From positions 1 through 21,076 of the forward strand of contig JAOPGA020001374.1 of NCBI GenBank assembly GCA_026419775.2: 21,076 nt of DNA, in the 5' to 3' direction. This DNA comes from Acrasis kona (lineage: Eukaryota; Heterolobosea; Eutetramitea; Acrasida; Acrasidae). This document shows positions 10,872 through 19,414 of the stretch, piece after piece. Below the pieces are notes generated by a model that worked only from the letters and a program-made list of their open reading frames with translations, had not been told where the DNA came from and ran no database searches. The stretch's first letter is position 1. Each line of letters opens with the position of its first letter. The translations under genes and the position numbers were made by a program.

Positions 10872-13800
10872 TTATAATTGTAAGAAGTAATTACGTGCTT
10901 CATCATAAGATTGCTCCAAGATTTGGTACCCGGTTTGTGGTCTAGCAGCAACAGCAGCCGCACCTACAGCTCTAGCAGCTCCCTTCTTGACGTCATCATA
11001 CTTATCCTTTGCATCGTCGTACTTGCTGGCTGATTGCTTCTTGGCTTCTCTAATTTGCTTGTAACTACTTAATCCATTCTTCTTTACTTCATCTACCTTT
11101 GATTCAACATTGTCCTTTACGTCCTCCACCTTTGCCTTCGCGTCCTTGGATAGCTCTTGTGCCTTATCCTTTGCCTGATCGACTTTATCTTGAGTGGCAC
11201 TCTTGGCATCGTCGACCTTTGATTTGACGTCCTTCTTGACTTGTTGTGCCTTGTCCTTTGCTTGTTCGACTGCATCTTGAGTGGCGTTCTTGGCGTCTTG
11301 TGCTTTGGATTGGACAGCCTTCTTGGCATCTTGTGCAGCGTCTTTGGTGGCGTTCTTGGCGTCCTCGACCTTGGATTCCACAGTGTTCTTTACTTGTTGA
11401 GCCTTGTCCTTTGCTTGTTGAGCTTTATCGGCTACGGCTTGCTTTGTGGAATCAACATTGTCTTGAATGGATTGCTTGGCGTCTTGTGCCTTGGATTGAA
11501 CTACCTTCTTGGCATCTTGTGCCTTGTCCTTTGCTTGTTCGACTGCATCTTGTGCTTTGGAAGCAACGGTGTTCTTTACTTGTTGGGCCTTATCTTTGGC
11601 TTGCTCTACTTTGTCTTGAGTGGCGCTCTTGGCTTCGTCGACCTTTGATACAACAGTGTTCTTTACTTGTTGAGCCTTGTCCTTCGCTTGCTCGACTGCA
11701 TCTTGAGTGGCGCTCTTGGCTTCTTGTACCTTGGATACAACGGTGTTCTTTACTTGTTGCGCCTTGTCTTTTGCTTGTTCGACTACACCGTCAGCGGCCT
11801 TCTTTGCATCTTGGACTTTTGATTCGACTTTGCTCTTTACTTGTTGAGCTTGCTCTTGTGAGGCCTTCTTGACGTCTTGTGCTTTGTTTTGAACTAACTT
11901 CTTTGCATCTTGTGCCTCGTTTTTGGCTTGTTCAGCTGCGTCCTGTGTGGCCTTTTTGGCATCTTGTACCTTGGATACAACGGTGTTCTTTGCCTCTTGG
12001 GCCTTGACCTTTGCCTCTTCAACTGTAGCTGCAGCTTTTGGTTTGATGGCACAAGCAATGTACTCTTCCGCTTCGTGTTCGATTTCTTTTGCTTTTTGGA
12101 TGGCATTGGATAAGAGTGATTTGGCAGAATCCAAATAGCCCTCTCCTGCTTGTTCAGCATCTTGAGCGACTTGTTCGGCCTTGTTCTTGGCTTGCTCAGA
12201 TTGTTCGCCAACTTTTTGAGCTAGTTTTTGAGCACCTTGTTGAGCGCTTTGAGCCTTGTCTTGTGCTACTTTCTTCACTTCTTGAGCCTTGTCCTTGGCT
12301 TGTTCTACGGTGGATTGAACGGATTGTTTGGCTTGTTGAGCAGCTGCTGGTGCGCTAGCTAGCAGTGCCTTGATGTAATCTTCGACGCTTTGTTCGCTGT
12401 CCTTTGCCTTTTGGATCAATTGAAGAATAGTCTCATTTTGCTTGACGTTATCTACGGCTTGGTTGATGCTTTCGGATGCTTGGCTAGATAATTCGCTAGC
12501 TTGTCTAGCTCCCTTGTCTACTGTTTGTTTGGCGCTAAGGGCAAGTCTTTCGGCAGAGTCCTTTGCATCATAAGCTAATTCTGTAGCTTTGCGCTTGGTG
12601 TCCTCTACAACTGGTTGAGCAGATTTAGCTAATGACTTGGCTTTTTGAGCTGTGGATTTGGCCAAATCCTCTGCAGATGCCTCCACTTGTTTAGCCTTTT
12701 CAATTCCCTTGTTTAATGCTTGTTTGGCTTGTGGTGCATATTCGTTAGCTGTCTTTTTGATTGTGGTGGTGGCTTTGTTGACCTTCTCGACAGCATCGCT
12801 CACGTAATCCTCTGCAACTGCTTCTGCTTGTTTAGCTTTGGAAATACCAGTGTTGACGGCCTCCTTGCCCTGCTTGATCGCTTGTTTAGCTTTTGGTGTT
12901 GCTTGTTCTATCATTTGTTTGGTCTTATCGATCGCTTCGCTTGCGTACTCCTCAGCGGCCTTCTCCGCGCGTTTCGCCTTTTCTAAATTCTCGACAATGA
13001 CTTGTTTGGACTTTGTGGCGGTGGATTGAACGGTTGCAATTGCTGATGCACCTGCTTCTTGTACCTTATTGACATAATCGGATGTGACGTTAGAAATTCC
13101 TCTCTTTTGAATGTCTTGATCCAAATCAGAAATGACTTGTGCGGTCTTGTCGTATAGGGTCGATGCGAGTTCTTCGGTCTTTTCTACTCCCTTGCTTAAT
13201 AGGTTCTTCACTTGTTGTTTTCCTTCTTGTGCATAATCTTTGGCTCGTTCGGCTGCTTCCTCTACGTCTTGTTCGACTTCTTGTTCCGCATCTTGAGCTG
13301 ATTCGGAAAGGGATTGAATGGCTTCATTGTATTGTTGGCGTGCTTGTGCTTTTAATTGCCTGTATTGATCTTTGGCTCTCTTTAATTCGTTCTTGTCGAC
13401 CTTCTCCCCACGTTCCTTTGCATCTTCGAATTCATTTCTAATTTTTTCGAATTCGTCTCTTGCGGATCTCTTTGCCCTTCTGTATTGTGATTTCAAATCA
13501 TTATTTCCAGATGATTCGTCTTGGGAATCCGATAGAATGTATCCGATTCCATAAGTGACGGCATTGGTTAATGTGTTTGCGGCATCGGCGGCGGTGTTTA
13601 GCACTCCCTTTTCGCGTACGTCTGAAAATGTGTGTTTGACTGCATCCGTAGCAGTTGATGCGACTTCTTTTACGCTTCCGCGTACTCCCTTTTCGCGAAT
13701 GGTTTCGACGGCACTGTTGACTGCAACTCCTGCTCTTGCGATTCCGACGCTTGCTGCATCTTTTGCTTCTTCGATCACTCCCTTTTCTTCCAAGTGTTTG

Positions 13801-15439
13801 AAACCTTCGCCGACTGCTGATGCGACTCCCACTACGGTGTTTCTTGCGGCGGTGTATGCTCCCTTCTCGTTGTACGTTTCGACGGTGTGTTCGATTGATG
13901 ATTTGAGGCTGTTGAGTCCATCAGCAACGGCTTCGACGACGGATGGTGCTTCTTCGTCGACCTTCTTCTTTGCATCTTGTGCTTTGGACTTTACTTGATC
14001 TTTGGCTTCGTTGGCTTTGGACTTTACTTGTTCCTTTGCTTGATTGGCTTTGGATTTGACTTGGTCGGATTTCGATTCGACTTTGGCCTTTACATCCTTC
14101 GCCTTGTCCCTGGCGTCTTCCTTGACTTGATTGGATTTTGCTTCGACTTTGTTTTTGGCATCCTTGATGTCTTCCTTGGCAACATTTTTGGTTGCTTCGG
14201 CTTTTGATTTTACATCTTGTGCCTTGGACTTGACTGCGTCTTTGGCCTCGTTGGCCTTGGACTTGACTGCATCCTTTGCGTCCTCTGATTTGCTCTTGAC
14301 GTCCTCCTTGACTTGATTGGCTTTGGACTTGGCCTGATCTACTTTTGAGTCAACTTTGGCCTTTGCATCCTTTGCCTTGTCTTTTGCATCTTCCTTTACT
14401 TCGTTGGCCTTGTCTTTTGCTTGGCTTACTTTCGAGTCAACTTTATTCTTGAGGTCCTTGGCCTTGTCCTTAACGTCTTGTTTGGTTTCTGTGGTCGTTG
14501 CCTGATCCGCCTTGTCCTTGGCATTTTCCTTGATTTGCTTCGATTTGTCCTTGATGTCCTCCTTGGCTTGTGCGGCTTTAGATTTGACATCATCCTTGGC
14601 CTGTTGTGCTTTATCTTTCACATCATTCTTGACGTCCTTGACCTTTGACTCTTCATCCGATCCACTAAAGTAACCAGTGATGGTATCTTTGGTTGATTTT
14701 AATTTGTCCTCTGCGCTTTGTTCGGTCTCCTTGATGTAATTCTTGGCTGCATTTGCTTTTTCGGAAGCAGCGTTCTTTACGTCTTCTACCTTCTTTGAAG
14801 CATCTTGGACGCCTTGCTTTGCTTGTTGTACCTTATCAGTGACTGCAGTCTTTGCTTGGTCAACTTTGTTGGAAGCGGACTCGACGTACTCGCCAACTTT
14901 GTTCTTTGCAGACTCAGCAGTGTCGGTCACAGATTGTTTGGTTTCGTTGACTTTTTTGGATACGGTGTTCTTTGCGTCAATTGCACTTTGCTTTACAGAT
15001 TGGGCTTTATCGACAACGGCAGTCTTTGCCTCTTCTAATTTGTTTGAGGCATCATTGACTGCATCCCTGGCGCTGCTCTTTGCGGATTGTGCCTTGTCCG
15101 ATACCTTCTGCTTTGCATCTTGAACTTTCTTGGAAGCTTCGTCTTTTACGTTTGTGGCAGAATTCTTAACTTGATCTGCAGCGTCTGGAGTATTAGTTAC
15201 AATTAGATCTAAAACTTTGTAATACCTTTAGCACTATTTTTTACGTCTTCCACTTTATCTTGTACTTTGTTTTTGGCATCTTCATACTTTTTAGATACCT
15301 CATTCTTGGCGATCTGCACATTGGAAGTAGCGCTTGTAGGTGAGCGGGACGCTCCGGTCTTTTGTTTTCTAAGACGATTGTATTCTTCTTCTACATATCG
15401 CCTTGCTTCTTCCATGAGTTCATTGTCTGATTTGACCAT
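10872..15439 (-). CDS. Very long LEA group 3-like repeat protein (about 1,508 residues)
   Basis: This is probably a cytoplasmic, largely disordered or inducibly helical protein. Exon 1 (15439-15226) starts MVKSDNELMEEARRYVEEEY. A 41-nt intron (15185-15225, GTATTA...CTCCAG) joins exon 2 (15184-10872), which ends NYFLQL-TAA. Apart from a central block, the sequence is a run of Lys/Ala/Glu/Asp/Gln/Val-rich 11-mer-type repeats (EQAKDKAQQVK, QDAKKATQDAA, KSKANEAKDAV), the hallmark of group-3 LEA (LEA_4) proteins. A different central part (about residues 490-620) has four EKG-headed units of 27-31 residues, followed by a strongly charged segment (YRRAKRSARDEFEKIRNEFE). There is no signal peptide or membrane segment, and I saw no Trp. 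Group-3 LEA proteins protect cells in drying or freezing. A role in cyst survival is inference. Extended coiled-coil or lipid-surface binding are alternatives. Confidence 0.85.
11100..12300 (-). repeat. Nucleotide-level tandem repeats in the 3' part of the LEA-like gene
   Basis: Blocks such as TTGTGCCTTGTCCTTTGCTT and CTTGAGTGGCGTTCTTGGC recur on the plus strand with small variations about every 66-100 bp, around 11243, 11400, 11519, 11668 and 11755. The spacing is a multiple of 33 bp, matching the 11-residue protein period. The copies here are more alike than those near the gene start, which suggests recent slippage or unequal exchange. Confidence 0.7.
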
Positions 15440-16050
15440 GTTGTGTTTGTTGTTGGATTTGTGTTGACCAATAAATTTAGTCAAAAATTGTCAGAAAATT
15501 TTCCATCCTATTTTTACACTCATGCGAGGTATTTATACGTATATGCTCATTATTCTTGTGTCAAGCAGATGTTAATACTCCAGTATAAATTGTCATTTTA
15601 AAAGAGTTGTGTTGATGGTTACCGTTAATCAAATTTTCCGTTGTAATCTTCTAAAAGTAAACCAGCACACATACCGAAGAACCACAAAAACATTGATAGA
15701 AAGTTACAGATGAACGAACTTTTAAGGTTTCTTGAACTAGATTCATGCGGCAATTGCTAGAAGACATTAAATTATTCAAAGCTATAGCTCGGTGGCCATG
15801 ATTGTTTTCTGGAATCAGTTGCTTGATAAACAGATATTATAATAAGATCCTACCCTACTTAAAAGCAAACTGTATTTGAGTTCCTCACGCAACTAGAGGG
15901 AACGAATTATGAGTCTGAGGCTAAGGAAATCAGGGTGTTATGAGTTCAAAATGTGTTCGTGTGCATCTACCTAAATAAAGGCAATTTTTAGCTAAATTTA
16001 AGCAACCATCTGATTCTGATTGATGGGTTTATCTTTTCAAAACTTGATTA
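15440..16050. other. Divergent intergenic region between the LEA-like and HD-domain genes
   Basis: About 610 AT-rich bases separate two genes transcribed away from each other, so both promoters should lie here. Apart from the TATA-like element for the LEA-like gene I see no ORF, RNA gene or clear repeat. Confidence 0.5.
15530..15537 (-). promoter_or_regulatory. Probable TATA box of the LEA-like gene
   Basis: TATAAATA on the minus strand lies about 91 bp upstream of the ATG at 15439. Between them lies an A/C-rich leader lacking upstream ATGs close to the start (CAACACAAATCCAACAACAA type). Position and sequence suit a core promoter. No expression evidence is available. Confidence 0.4.
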
Positions 16051-16650
16051 ATGTCAACCGGACCAGATTTCGAGGCTGCCAAACAGTTTGTTTTTTCAGA
16101 ACTAGAGAAGTTGGACAAGAGCCTTTTATATCATGGACGACACCACACCTTTGAGGATGTTCTTCCAACATCAATACGTTTGTGTAAAGAAGAAAACCTA
16201 GACGAAGACCAGACATTAATAGTAAAGACGGCAGCACTATTTCATGATGTTGGGTTTCTGGACTATTACGAAAAGAACGAGCCGAAGGGAGTTGAGAGAG
16301 CTAAAGTGGCGCTACCAAAATTCGGATACAACAGTGAACAAATTGAGAAGGTTGCAGAATGTATAATGGCAACACAACTTCCCCAATCGCCGGGTGACAA
16401 CATTCTTGCTAGAATTGTTTGCGACTCGGACCTCTCGCACGTTGGAACCAATCTGTTCTTCATTAAGAGTGAGTATTTAAGATTAGAACTATGTCTTATA
16501 AAGAACATTGATGTATCCCCAAGAAAATGGACCGAGGGCAATTTAAAATTCCTAAATGATCATAAATACTTCACGGATTCAGCCAAAAGGGTGTTACAGC
16601 CCCAGAAAGAGAAGAATTATCAACTCAGTAAAGAACTTCTAGGACTTTAA
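16051..16650 (+). CDS. HD-domain metal-dependent phosphohydrolase
   Basis: A 199-residue intronless protein with the metal ligands of the HD superfamily in order: H28 and H32 (YHGRHHTFEDV), the H65-D66 doublet (AALFHDVGF) and D127 (CDSDLSHVG). Enzymes of this superfamily hydrolyse phosphate esters of nucleotides or second messengers using bound divalent metal. The arrangement YHxxxH...HDxG...DxDLSxxG resembles small stand-alone bacterial-type HD hydrolases. The exact substrate cannot be read from sequence. ATG 16051 is the first in-frame Met before the conserved region, and TAA ends the frame at 16648-16650. The protein is complete, with no signal peptide or membrane segment, so it is probably cytosolic. 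The lack of introns and the bacterial-type form leave old horizontal transfer open. Confidence 0.85.
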   Translation: MSTGPDFEAAKQFVFSELEKLDKSLLYHGRHHTFEDVLPTSIRLCKEENLDEDQTLIVKTAALFHDVGFLDYYEKNEPKGVERAKVALPKFGYNSEQIEKVAECIMATQLPQSPGDNILARIVCDSDLSHVGTNLFFIKSEYLRLELCLIKNIDVSPRKWTEGNLKFLNDHKYFTDSAKRVLQPQKEKNYQLSKELLGL

Positions 16651-16823
16651 GCTAAAATCTTGATTTTATTTTACAAATAACTTCTTTCCTCACTTCCTGT
16701 CTACAGAGTAACTTCAATAGCTATTACCTAATTAATTGTTTATATAGGGTGTGTTATGCAGTTGTAGGAAATGTTGTTGTAGTAATTAGAAATATTTTTT
16801 TATTATAATTAAAATATTAGTGA
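16651..16823. other. Short AT-rich spacer between the HD gene and the first tRNA gene
   Basis: This holds the 3' flank of the HD-domain gene. T-rich and A-rich stretches follow the stop codon but there is no exact AATAAA. No other feature was seen. Confidence 0.4.
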
Positions 16824-16909
16824 GGGCGTGTAACTCAGTTGGTAATTCACAGACATAGAGTGCTTGCTTAGCATGCAAGAAGTCTCCGGTTCAATTCCGG
16901 ACTCGTCCA
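16824..16909 (+). tRNA. tRNA-Ala (AGC) with a 13-nt D-loop insertion, copy 1
   Basis: The cloverleaf can be drawn completely. The acceptor is GGGCGTG/CTCGTCC with a T-T mismatch at 6-67 and the G3-T70 pair that identifies tRNA-Ala. The D-stem is ACTC/GAGT, the anticodon stem CTTGC/GCAAG with loop TTAGCAT (anticodon AGC at 16870-16872), and the T-arm TCCGG/CCGGA with loop TTCAATT. The discriminator base is A (16909). The gene is 86 nt rather than 73 because the D-loop carries an extra ATTCACAGACATA (16845-16857; placement is ambiguous by one base). Without it the loop is the standard AGTTGGTA. The A-box region and B-box (GGTTCAATTCC) are intact. CCA is not encoded. Confidence 0.92.
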
Positions 16910-16938
16910 ATTTATTCTCTTCAATGTCTATTAGTTGG

Positions 16939-16943
16939 TTTTT
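16939..16943 (+). terminator. Possible Pol III terminator of tRNA-Ala copy 1
   Basis: This is the first run of at least four T residues after the tRNA, 29 bases downstream of its end. The TTTA at 16911-16914 is shorter and interrupted. Confidence 0.5.
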
Positions 16944-16999
16944 ATATTTATTCAATCTACCACTGATTAATCCAATACGATTTTTCAGGAGTTCGAAGA

Positions 17000-17297
17000 G
17001 CATAAATCTGTCAAAGATTCTTAAGAGCGAAGAACAGATTGCTTCTGGTTCTGATGCACCTGGTTTGGATGATTAGTCGTACTATTTGACACCAATGTTA
17101 TCCACCAGTTAATTGGACTAGTTGCAACTAATGGTTTTGCGATCGGTGATTAATTTGAAATAAATTTATAGTGGCAACCAAAAATTTCTAATGTCATCTT
17201 TTGTAATTATATGTGACCAAGAATAACTTTTCAAGTTCAGCGACAGAGTTCAAGCATCAAAATACAATCTAAACACGACTTTGGGATATATTACAAA
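17000..17297. other. Non-coding spacer between tRNA copy 1 and the minus-strand gene
   Basis: AT-rich sequence with no convincing ORF. The open stretch through the tRNA (16864-17076) is a by-product of the tRNA sequence. I see no conserved RNA or repeat. Confidence 0.4.
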
Positions 17298-17303
17298 TTT
17301 ATT
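17298..17303 (-). other. Polyadenylation signal AATAAA of the minus-strand gene at 17316-17996
   Basis: AATAAA on the minus strand lies about 12 bases after the TAA stop at 17316-17318, as expected for a compact eukaryotic gene. It supports this being the true end of the gene. Confidence 0.5.
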
Positions 17304-17315
17304 TCAGTTCCTTGC

Positions 17316-17996
17316 TTAGCTTGAATCTTTCAGGTTCTTTCTAGCGTACATGTATGCGTTTATCATCCCCTTGAACTGTACTCCAGGCATAAATTGGGTT
17401 TGGTCCAGGCCTAAAGTCTTAGCCATTCTTGAAGCAAATGATTGGCAATTGATGGTGCCACTCCAAAGTACCACGTATGGACAGTTTTTCTCATCACAAC
17501 CTGTCAATTTACAATCTTGCACTTTTCCATCTTCTTCACACATTTTATTCAATAGTTTTTTGGCAAGCAAATAAAAATGTAAGATATTAGTTCAAATTCA
17601 CAACCCTCCTCTGCTCTAATGTTGCTGATGTCCACCATTCCCAAATCATAAAACCTCCTTAGCTTAGGATCGTTCTTGTACACCATGGCCTCCTCCTGAT
17701 AGATAGATGATATGATTGTTATCGTCTATGACAAGTGGGTGTTTGGATCTTTGGTGTATGTGGTAGCCTCTCAAAGCTTCTTCGTCTGTGTGTCCCATTA
17801 TATCTATTATCACTACTGTGTGTCTGTCACAATATCCACTTGCAACGTCCTTGATTGGATCACCGTACATGAGAATATAGACACCTCTCTGTTCCAGATC
17901 TATAGTCTTAAACGTTCCATAATAATCGAATCCAGGCATCTTGGTAGGTTCTATATCTAAATTGTCTTTTCTGTGTTTTATAAAAAGCGACCACAT
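17316..17996 (-). CDS. Hypothetical protein, possible permuted papain-fold (PPPDE/LRAT-like) enzyme
   Basis: Spliced model of about 190 residues starting MWSLFIKHRK at ATG 17996 and ending RKNLKDSS-TAA. Exon 1 runs to 17733. A 37-nt intron (17696-17732, GTCATA...TATCAG) restores the frame into a strongly protein-like stretch, AMVYKNDPKLRRFYDLGMVD. A second, less certain intron (17534-17604, 71 nt, GTTGTG...GTGAAG) joins the last exon, with CKLTGCDEKNCPYVVLW and TINCQSFASRMAKTLGL. The order His (YCDRHTVVIIDI, residue 59) then Cys (NCQSFA, about residue 148) resembles circularly permuted NlpC/P60 papain-like folds such as PPPDE and LRAT families. This is only motif-level inference. There is no signal peptide. 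If the second intron is wrong, the protein ends PKNY at about 17550 and the rest needs its own ATG. The gene lies between the two tRNA-Ala copies. Confidence 0.6.
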
Positions 17997-18406
17997 GACC
18001 AGATGTTTTCTGTGTTCAAATTACTGTTACAAAAACACAATCAAAGCTCTTCAAAATCGACGAATACCTGCCATAGATAACAAAAAAACGAGAAGCTTGA
18101 TTCTAATACAGGTTAAAAACAATACTTATTCTTTCAATTATATGTTGGAAGATAATCAGTTCCACAACAACCCAGAAAAAACATGAATCGAAGCGAGTGA
18201 AGGTTTTTGCAGAATTTGATATTAGTTGCTGCTCTGATCCTCCTCCACCTCTCCTCTGGTCAGTCCAATCTGTAAGTAATTCTTATCTAGAGTGGATGGC
18301 AATGACTGAGAGATGAGAGAGGGGGCCTTCTAAGTAAGGGCGATGTTATACTGAGTCTTACTATACAAACAGTTCGTTAAGAAAATCCCAAAAACACATT
18401 CCTATA
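17997..18406. other. Spacer between the minus-strand gene and tRNA-Ala copy 2
   Basis: The left part is the likely promoter and leader of the minus-strand gene. At about 18207-18272 a plus-strand stretch reads like a signal peptide (LILVAALILLHLSSGQSNL) directly before GTAAGT (18272-18277). However, the only nearby ATG (18183) is cut off by TGA, and no downstream exon is evident. Confidence 0.3.
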
Positions 18407-18492
18407 GGGCGTGTAACTCAGTTGGTAATTCACAGACATAGAGTGCTTGCTTAGCATGCAAGAAGTCTCCGGTTCAATTCCGGACTCGTCCA
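18407..18492 (+). tRNA. tRNA-Ala (AGC) with a 13-nt D-loop insertion, copy 2
   Basis: Identical over all 86 nt to the copy at 16824-16909, including the extra ATTCACAGACATA in the D-loop (18428-18440), the A10-T25 D-stem pair, the G3-T70 alanine identity pair and anticodon AGC at 18453-18455. The sequence after the gene (TTCAATGTCTA, then GTTGGTTTT) also matches copy 1, so the duplication extended at least 35 bases beyond the tRNA. Upstream flanks differ. A clean T-run terminator follows. Confidence 0.92.
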
Positions 18493-18495
18493 TTC

Positions 18496-18500
18496 TTTTT
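18496..18500 (+). terminator. Pol III terminator of tRNA-Ala copy 2
   Basis: Five T residues begin four bases after the discriminator base, the normal position for RNA polymerase III termination. Confidence 0.75.
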
Positions 18501-18928
18501 ACTTTCAATGTCTAATTGTTGGTTTTGACATTAGTTTAGAGAGCATAGTTCCTATCTTCTTTTTAATGAAGAGATACTGCTTTAATGTCTTTGGTTGCTT
18601 TTAAAGCATTGGTTAACGTGTATACCAGTGCGAGAAAAGTCATCACATTTCCAAAAGGCGCATGCGTTGTCAACAAAGCACTTATGGTGGGTTAATTGCT
18701 AGAGTGATCTTTATCTGTTTGAGTTTCTGTACGGGTTTAATCTGCTATCCGGTAAAGTAGTCAAAGATGGGAAGAAGGAATTCTGATCTGTGAAAAATAC
18801 ACTTAAAGTGAACTATATCCCCTCGACGTGCATCTACTCCTGTAATACTTTTTAACAAATAATTCCCCTTTGTATACTCTCTGAAAAGAACCGCAAATGT
18901 GGATCGTTCAAAATGTGTATTTTAAATC
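18501..18928. other. Intergenic region before the membrane-protein ORF
   Basis: About 430 bases without a convincing ORF. They include the duplicated tRNA 3' flank (to about 18530) and presumably the promoter of the next gene. No clear motif was found. Confidence 0.4.
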
Positions 18929-19393
18929 ATGTTTATCTTTGATCAACCTCTGCTTGTTATACTTCCTCTAACTGCCAATGTGATGTACATTTTTCACCCG
19001 CTTTACTTCATATTCATCATGTCGTTGGTGGAAACATTTTTTGAAGTTCTTGCAACAATACATCCATTTGGCTGGTGCATAGTAATCCCCTTTAAATATT
19101 TGTTCTTCCCAATAATGTATAAAAAGATTCTATATCGCCCGCCGAACAGCCATCATGAAGTACACACCTTTGTTCTAACTTCGGTTTCGCTATTACTGAG
19201 GTCGTTGTTGATTATTGTGTCGTTTTCAGGAAGAATTTCAGCAGCTGTTGGAGATTCAACTTCATCATTTGTTGTGGTTGGCAATAATTTTAATACCCTG
19301 CTGATAATGATCGTAGGTATTTTCTTGATCTTGCCGTTTCGAGATGTTATGAATCGCCTTTCTACAACTGCTGTCTTATGGCATGAATTTTGA
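18929..19393 (+). CDS. Hypothetical multi-pass membrane protein (may continue past an in-frame TGA)
   Basis: A 154-residue ORF from ATG 18929 (in-frame TAA just upstream at 18923) to TGA 19391. Hydrophobic segments lie at about residues 4-30 (LLVILPLTANVMYIF), 31-60 (TFFEVLATIHPFGWCIVIPF), 83-98 (LTSVSLLLRSLLIIVSF) and 123-137 (LLIMIVGIFLILPF), giving three or four likely membrane spans. I recognise no family. After the TGA the same frame stays open for a further 115 codons into the next ORF with only 21 bases between, so both may be one gene. A 96-nt in-frame intron (19317-19412) could remove the stop, but its length is unlike the other introns here. Confidence 0.5.
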   Translation: MFIFDQPLLVILPLTANVMYIFHPLYFIFIMSLVETFFEVLATIHPFGWCIVIPFKYLFFPIMYKKILYRPPNSHHEVHTFVLTSVSLLLRSLLIIVSFSGRISAAVGDSTSSFVVVGNNFNTLLIMIVGIFLILPFRDVMNRLSTTAVLWHEF

Positions 19394-19414
19394 AATCTTC
19401 CCAACCAAAAAGCT

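Noticed and set aside
11241-15123. Many plus-strand Leu/Cys/Phe- or Ala/Ser-rich ORFs, some looking membrane-like
   Set aside because: Antisense of Lys/Ala/Glu-rich LEA repeats. The hydrophobic look follows from the complement of Lys/Glu codons.
16864-17076. ORF through the first tRNA gene (SMQEVSGSIPDSS-type)
   Set aside because: Chance translation of the anticodon and T-arm of the tRNA.
17941-18186. 81-residue plus-strand ORF antisense to the start of the minus-strand gene
   Set aside because: No motif, overlaps the start and leader of a better supported gene, A/N/K-rich composition as in spacer DNA.
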